DNA of 64,000 bases from Perlabentimonas sp041656735 (GTDB lineage: Bacteria > Bacteroidota > Bacteroidia > Bacteroidales > Tenuifilaceae): contig JBBACY010000007.1 in NCBI GenBank assembly GCA_041656735.1, positions 37,963 to 101,962 of the forward strand, read 5' to 3'. Positions 61,095 to 64,000 of this stretch are shown piece by piece; position 1 is the first letter of the stretch; each line of letters starts with the position of its first letter. Under the pieces are notes generated by a model that searched no databases, was not told where the DNA came from, and saw only the letters and a list, made by a program, of their open reading frames with translations. The position numbers were made by a program, and so were the translations under genes.

Positions 61095-63068
61095 CTATAA
61101 ATCAATTCGTAAAATCAAGCTAAAATTTCTGCCTGGCATGGGTCGCCATAAAATGGTTTGGTAACTTTCGTTTAGTATATTATCTGCCCGTAGCTGAAGG
61201 GCTAGCGGAGTGCTTTTTAACTTAAAATCGTATCCAATTGCGGCACTGCTCATATAGTACGGGTATAGCCTACGCATTGAGTTAGGATTGTTGCTCGTTG
61301 TGGTGTAACGTTCCGAGAAATGGGTGAATGAGTATACTATATGAAATTTTTTCCACAGAGCGTTTACAACTAATCCTCCTGAATGTACAGGAATAAATGG
61401 TAGCTGCTTACCATGTGATTCGGCTCGCATAATTCCACCAGCATTCTCAATGGTTGACAGGGTATAGCTGTAGTTGCCGCTAGCTTTAAGGGTAAGCCTG
61501 GCAATTGTTTTAGATGCTGAAACCGACAACTCTGCCCCCCGAGCAGTAACCTGTGTAAGGTTTACCGGTTCCCAGTAACCCTTTAGGTGGGGCAACCACA
61601 TAATCCAATTTCGTATTTGCGATGCAAAAATATTTGCGCTTGCATCAATGCCAATGTTACTGCTTTTAGTTGAATATGAGAGTCCTAACTCTTGCGTAAA
61701 GGCGTCCTCTGGAAGCAAATTTTCGTTGCCGCCGGGTTGCCAGTACAAATCGTTTAGCGACGGGTGATGGTAGTTTCTCGAAACACCTCCATTCGCATAT
61801 AGTTCCTTCTTCTTAAATAATTTATAACTAGCCGATATTGAGGTGGATAGCGGTGTTGTTTTATTATTGTAAAGTTCGTTGGAAATTAGCAGGTTTAACT
61901 TTAAACTTTTTAGGGGAGTGGTTGTAACGGCTGCCCTAATTGCCCCTTGAAGCTGCTGGGTTTTATATCCTGTTTTGAGAATAGCTTCGCTTGAGTTAAT
62001 CCAGTAGTTGTTTAGCTCTAGCTGAAGGTTTGCGGATATCCAGCTTACTGATTCCCATTTCATCATTCCTTGGTTAAACCACGTCCATGCTGTGCTGTTA
62101 GAGTTTAGAATAGGGATGTGGTTGCCCTCGGTTGAGGTTTTGCTAAAAGCATAGTTGATGTTCATATTTGAGAAACCGCTTGTTAGCTTCCATGATAGGT
62201 CGTTGCCCGTATTCTGAAATTCGATAATGCTGTTTAGGTTGGTGTCATCCTGCCTATTTTCTTCCTTCACGGCAAAGTTTGTCATTAGTTGCGGTATGCC
62301 CCTGCTGGTTTGCTGTGCCCATATTCTTGCCGATAGTATTGAGTTGGCACTGTGCCTATAGTAAAACTCTTGCAGTAAACCTTGCTTAGCATAGTCGGCA
62401 TTTTTCTGAATTTCAATGGGATTACCAATCTTCGCAGTGTTTTTAAATGAAAAATCGTTTGCCGACGATTCGTAGTAAAGGCGTGTTTGTCCCGTTAACT
62501 TACCGTTTGAGTATGATGTGGCAACTGCTGTAGATAGGGATTTGTAGCTGCCCACCGACTGGTAAATTTGTGCTCCAAATTTGCGATTCCAATTTGGCCT
62601 ACTCTTTAAACTTATGGCTCCGCCCAGTCCGCCGCTTCCTAATCCCATCGATGCCTGCCCGAAATGAATTGCCACATCATCAACAAAATAGAGCGGAACC
62701 AGCGAAAAATCAGCCTCGCCACTCATGGGCGAGTTTATTTTAATGCCATTCCAGTACACATTGGTATGCGAAGCGCTGGTGCCTCGCATAGATGCGGTGG
62801 CTGTCGCGCCACGACCATAGGTTTTTACAAATATTGAAGTGTTTTCTTGTAGAAGAGCCGAAAGGCTAAGTGCCCTTTTTTGTGCAATGGCGAGCGTATC
62901 AATGGATACGGATTTTAACCCCAATTTTGTGTTGCTGTGCGTAGGTCTGTATATGGTTACGCTCTCAAGGTTAATGGTGTCGTTAACCGTAAGCTGCGAG
63001 TAGCTGCTGTTTACAGACAGTAGGGCAATTGTTGCCAACAAAACACGGTATAAAAACTTGCTTAGCAT
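61095..63068 (-). CDS. btuB: TonB-dependent outer-membrane receptor, BtuB-type (cobalamin uptake)
   Basis: 657 residues. Signal peptide (MLSKFLYRVLLATIALLSVNSSYS), plug domain with SVSIDTLAIAQKRALSLSAL, TSIFVKTYGRGATATASMRG and SGGLGGAISLKSRPNW, then a 22-strand barrel ending in FSLILRIDL with a C-terminal Leu instead of the usual Phe. Transports cobalamin or cobamides with TonB energy. Riboswitch in the leader and a BtuG-like partner downstream support the substrate. ExbB/TonB and inner-membrane transporter genes are not in the window. Confidence 0.88.
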   Translation of the reverse strand: MLSKFLYRVLLATIALLSVNSSYSQLTVNDTINLESVTIYRPTHSNTKLGLKSVSIDTLAIAQKRALSLSALLQENTSIFVKTYGRGATATASMRGTSASHTNVYWNGIKINSPMSGEADFSLVPLYFVDDVAIHFGQASMGLGSGGLGGAISLKSRPNWNRKFGAQIYQSVGSYKSLSTAVATSYSNGKLTGQTRLYYESSANDFSFKNTAKIGNPIEIQKNADYAKQGLLQEFYYRHSANSILSARIWAQQTSRGIPQLMTNFAVKEENRQDDTNLNSIIEFQNTGNDLSWKLTSGFSNMNINYAFSKTSTEGNHIPILNSNSTAWTWFNQGMMKWESVSWISANLQLELNNYWINSSEAILKTGYKTQQLQGAIRAAVTTTPLKSLKLNLLISNELYNNKTTPLSTSISASYKLFKKKELYANGGVSRNYHHPSLNDLYWQPGGNENLLPEDAFTQELGLSYSTKSSNIGIDASANIFASQIRNWIMWLPHLKGYWEPVNLTQVTARGAELSVSASKTIARLTLKASGNYSYTLSTIENAGGIMRAESHGKQLPFIPVHSGGLVVNALWKKFHIVYSFTHFSERYTTTSNNPNSMRRLYPYYMSSAAIGYDFKLKSTPLALQLRADNILNESYQTILWRPMPGRNFSLILRIDL

Positions 63069-63096
63069 ATCAGTTTAACTGTTTTACCAGTAAACA

Positions 63097-63141
63097 GGTG
63101 GCAAGGGCTATAAGTTATGGCAGACCGTTACCCTTGCCGCC
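63097..63141 (-). promoter_or_regulatory. Hairpin in the btuB leader, possible riboswitch expression platform
   Basis: GGTGGCAAGGG (63097-63107) pairs with CCCTTGCCGCC (63131-63141) with one G-U, and a second small stem (CTGTTT/AAACAG type, 63079-63096) sits next to the start codon. Positioned between the aptamer and the ATG, it could sequester translation start or stop transcription. Confidence 0.5.
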
Positions 63142-63239
63142 TGAGTAAAATACTCTGCCTTACTATTATACACCGAGGGTGTTTGGTTTGGATGTGGACT
63201 GTGAGGTACTCATCCGCGCTTTTCTCCCGAAAGCGTATC

Positions 63240-63456
63240 TGAATTGAGGCAGTGAATGGCAGGTCTTCTGACTTGCTTCCCTTTTGAGCGCCTTCCCATT
63301 TCGTTGTTTTAAACCGAAACAGTGGCTGGGGTGCTCATTTAGTTTATGAAGCTTACAGCAGCGGGAACTGTTGCCGAATTTCTTCTTGTTTATAAGAAGA
63401 GCACGGCATTCCCTTTTAATCCAGTGGGTTCTAAAACTCACAGCGGAACCATTACC
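63240..63456 (-). ncRNA. Cobalamin riboswitch
   Basis: Read on the minus strand: GGTAATGGTTCC near the 5' end, AAGGGAATGCCGTG, CAGTTCCCGCTGCTGTAAGC, CCAGCCACTG and the B12 box AAGTCAGAAGACCTGCC at 63259-63275. Order and content match the AdoCbl-riboswitch core, with a Bacteroidota-type GCTGCTGTAAGC variant. Located 170 bases upstream of btuB. The overlapping 98-codon ORF is spurious. Confidence 0.92.
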
Positions 63457-63459
63457 TTG

Positions 63460-63467
63460 CAAAGATA
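63460..63467 (-). promoter_or_regulatory. Promoter -7 box for riboswitch-btuB transcript
   Basis: Minus-strand TATCTTTG followed by C at 63460-63467, ending about four bases before the predicted riboswitch 5' end. Fits the Bacteroidota -7 consensus and sets the transcript start near 63454. Confidence 0.65.
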
Positions 63468-63546
63468 TTAAAAATTAGGGTGTAAAGATTAATAATCTGA
63501 GTAATTTGTTTTTGTATAGTCATTCATTGGGTTTGCTAAGTGTGTT

Positions 63547-63715
63547 ATCCTGAACGGAGCCGAAGGATGACGATGTACGATGTAAATATTACGCGGGCTG
63601 AAAGCCCAAATTAATTCAGCCCGAGGCAGCGCCTCGGGTTGTGAAATGGCTGTAGGTGTGCGCCCTGAAAGGGCAAATTAAAACGGATTCCAATGGCGGT
63701 TATTGTGAATTGTTA
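63547..63715. repeat. Direct repeat copy 1, hairpin-rich
   Basis: 169 bases, repeated at 63839-64000 with one 7-base difference (an extra ACGATGT). Internal palindromes: GGGCTGAAAGCCC, CCCGAGGCAGCGCCTCGGG, GCCCTGAAAGGGC. Starts with TCCTGAACGGAGCCGAAGGA, itself an inverted repeat (TCCTGAACGG vs GCCGAAGGA, partial). No coding capacity. Confidence 0.9.
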
Positions 63716-63838
63716 ACCTGCCCTTTCAGGGCTATATTGTATATGCTTGTCAATTAAACCCAAGGCGCTGCCTTGGGCTGGAATAAGTTGCCACTTCGTG
63801 GCGATTCATAACTCATTCAGCTTATCCAGCTCATAGTC
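63716..63838. repeat. Spacer with further short palindromes
   Basis: Contains GCCCTTTCAGGGC (complement of the earlier motif), CCCAAGGCGCTGCCTTGGG and GCCACTTCGTGGC. These are the same kinds of short GC-rich hairpins found in the flanking direct repeats. Confidence 0.8.
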
Positions 63839-64000
63839 ATCCTGAACGGAGCCGAAGGATGACGATGTAAATATTACGCGGGCTGAAAGCCCAAATTAAT
63901 TCAGCCCGAGGCAGCGCCTCGGGTTGTGAAATGGCTGTAGGTGTGCGCCCTGAAAGGGCAAATTAAAACGGATTCCAATGGCGGTTATTGTGAATTGTTA
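63839..64000. repeat. Direct repeat copy 2, continues past the window
   Basis: 162 bases matching copy 1 nearly base for base up to the last base of the window; the right boundary cannot be seen. Confidence 0.9.

Noticed and set aside
63166..63462. 98-codon minus-strand ORF
   Set aside because: It coincides with the cobalamin riboswitch; conserved RNA blocks explain the sequence.

Overview
The window looks like a chromosomal segment of a Bacteroidota member, most likely order Bacteroidales. Pointers are the two type IX secretion (T9SS) C-terminal sorting domains, the conserved ftsX-DUF3098-uppP-truB-queA run, family markers (DUF6427, DUF2723, VF530, DUF3098, DbpA-type DEFD helicase), TAnnTTTG-type promoter boxes, and the lack of clear Shine-Dalgarno sites. 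No rRNA, tRNA, CRISPR array, intact transposase or prophage was recognised. Most of it is housekeeping or envelope sequence, with accessory patches around 17.7-27 kb, 33.5-44.7 kb and the last 0.5 kb.

Layout. 1-5.6 kb: tail of an adenylate cyclase fused to an HD domain, a universal stress protein, a Cache-HAMP-GAF-PAS sensor and a dGTPase. 5.7-8.7 kb: GH3-family adenylating enzyme, a small exported protein and a deoxynucleoside kinase. 8.9-15.3 kb: YfhO membrane protein, then ftsX, DUF3098, uppP, truB and queA, closed by a hairpin terminator. 15.3-22.5 kb (minus): DUF6427 protein, purD and a 1.5-kilo-residue T9SS adhesin with propeller, SprB-like and Ig-like modules. 22.6-27 kb: a visibly AT-rich cassette of one sulfotransferase and three GT4 glycosyltransferases, ending at overlapping stop codons with a polysaccharide deacetylase. 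27.6-38.9 kb (minus): DUF2723/PMT-like protein, rlmF, DEFD-box helicase, VF530 protein, a decayed mazEF-type toxin-antitoxin pair, polA and a beta-CASP nuclease. 39-44.6 kb: DUF1858 protein, a TPR-AraC membrane regulator, a 77-residue unknown and a leucine-rich/InlB-repeat T9SS protein; the regulator and the surface protein each have an in-frame TAA inside what looks like the original signal peptide. 44.7-54.8 kb (minus): nadB, S37-like peptidase lipoprotein, PAP2 phosphatase, two-piece LysO, nucleotidyltransferase, DnaQ/GIY-YIG fusion, M48 lipoprotein and two small envelope proteins. 55.3-59.7 kb: PHP phosphatase, DoxX-like protein, TlpA-like thioredoxin, nitronate monooxygenase-like protein and small proteins. 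59.9-63.5 kb (minus): a vitamin B12 uptake operon with cobalamin riboswitch, BtuB-type TonB receptor and a BtuG-like surface propeller lipoprotein. 63.5-64 kb: long direct repeats full of short hairpins.

Themes that connect genes: surface display (two T9SS cargo proteins, glycan cassette, PMT-like protein, deacetylase), B12 acquisition under riboswitch control, and nucleotide metabolism or repair (dGTPase, deoxynucleoside kinase, polA, DnaQ/GIY-YIG). The most unusual observations are the decayed toxin-antitoxin module, the two nonsense codons in signal peptides nearby, and several families of palindromic intergenic repeats, including one 130-bp element with perfect 15-bp terminal inverted repeats.
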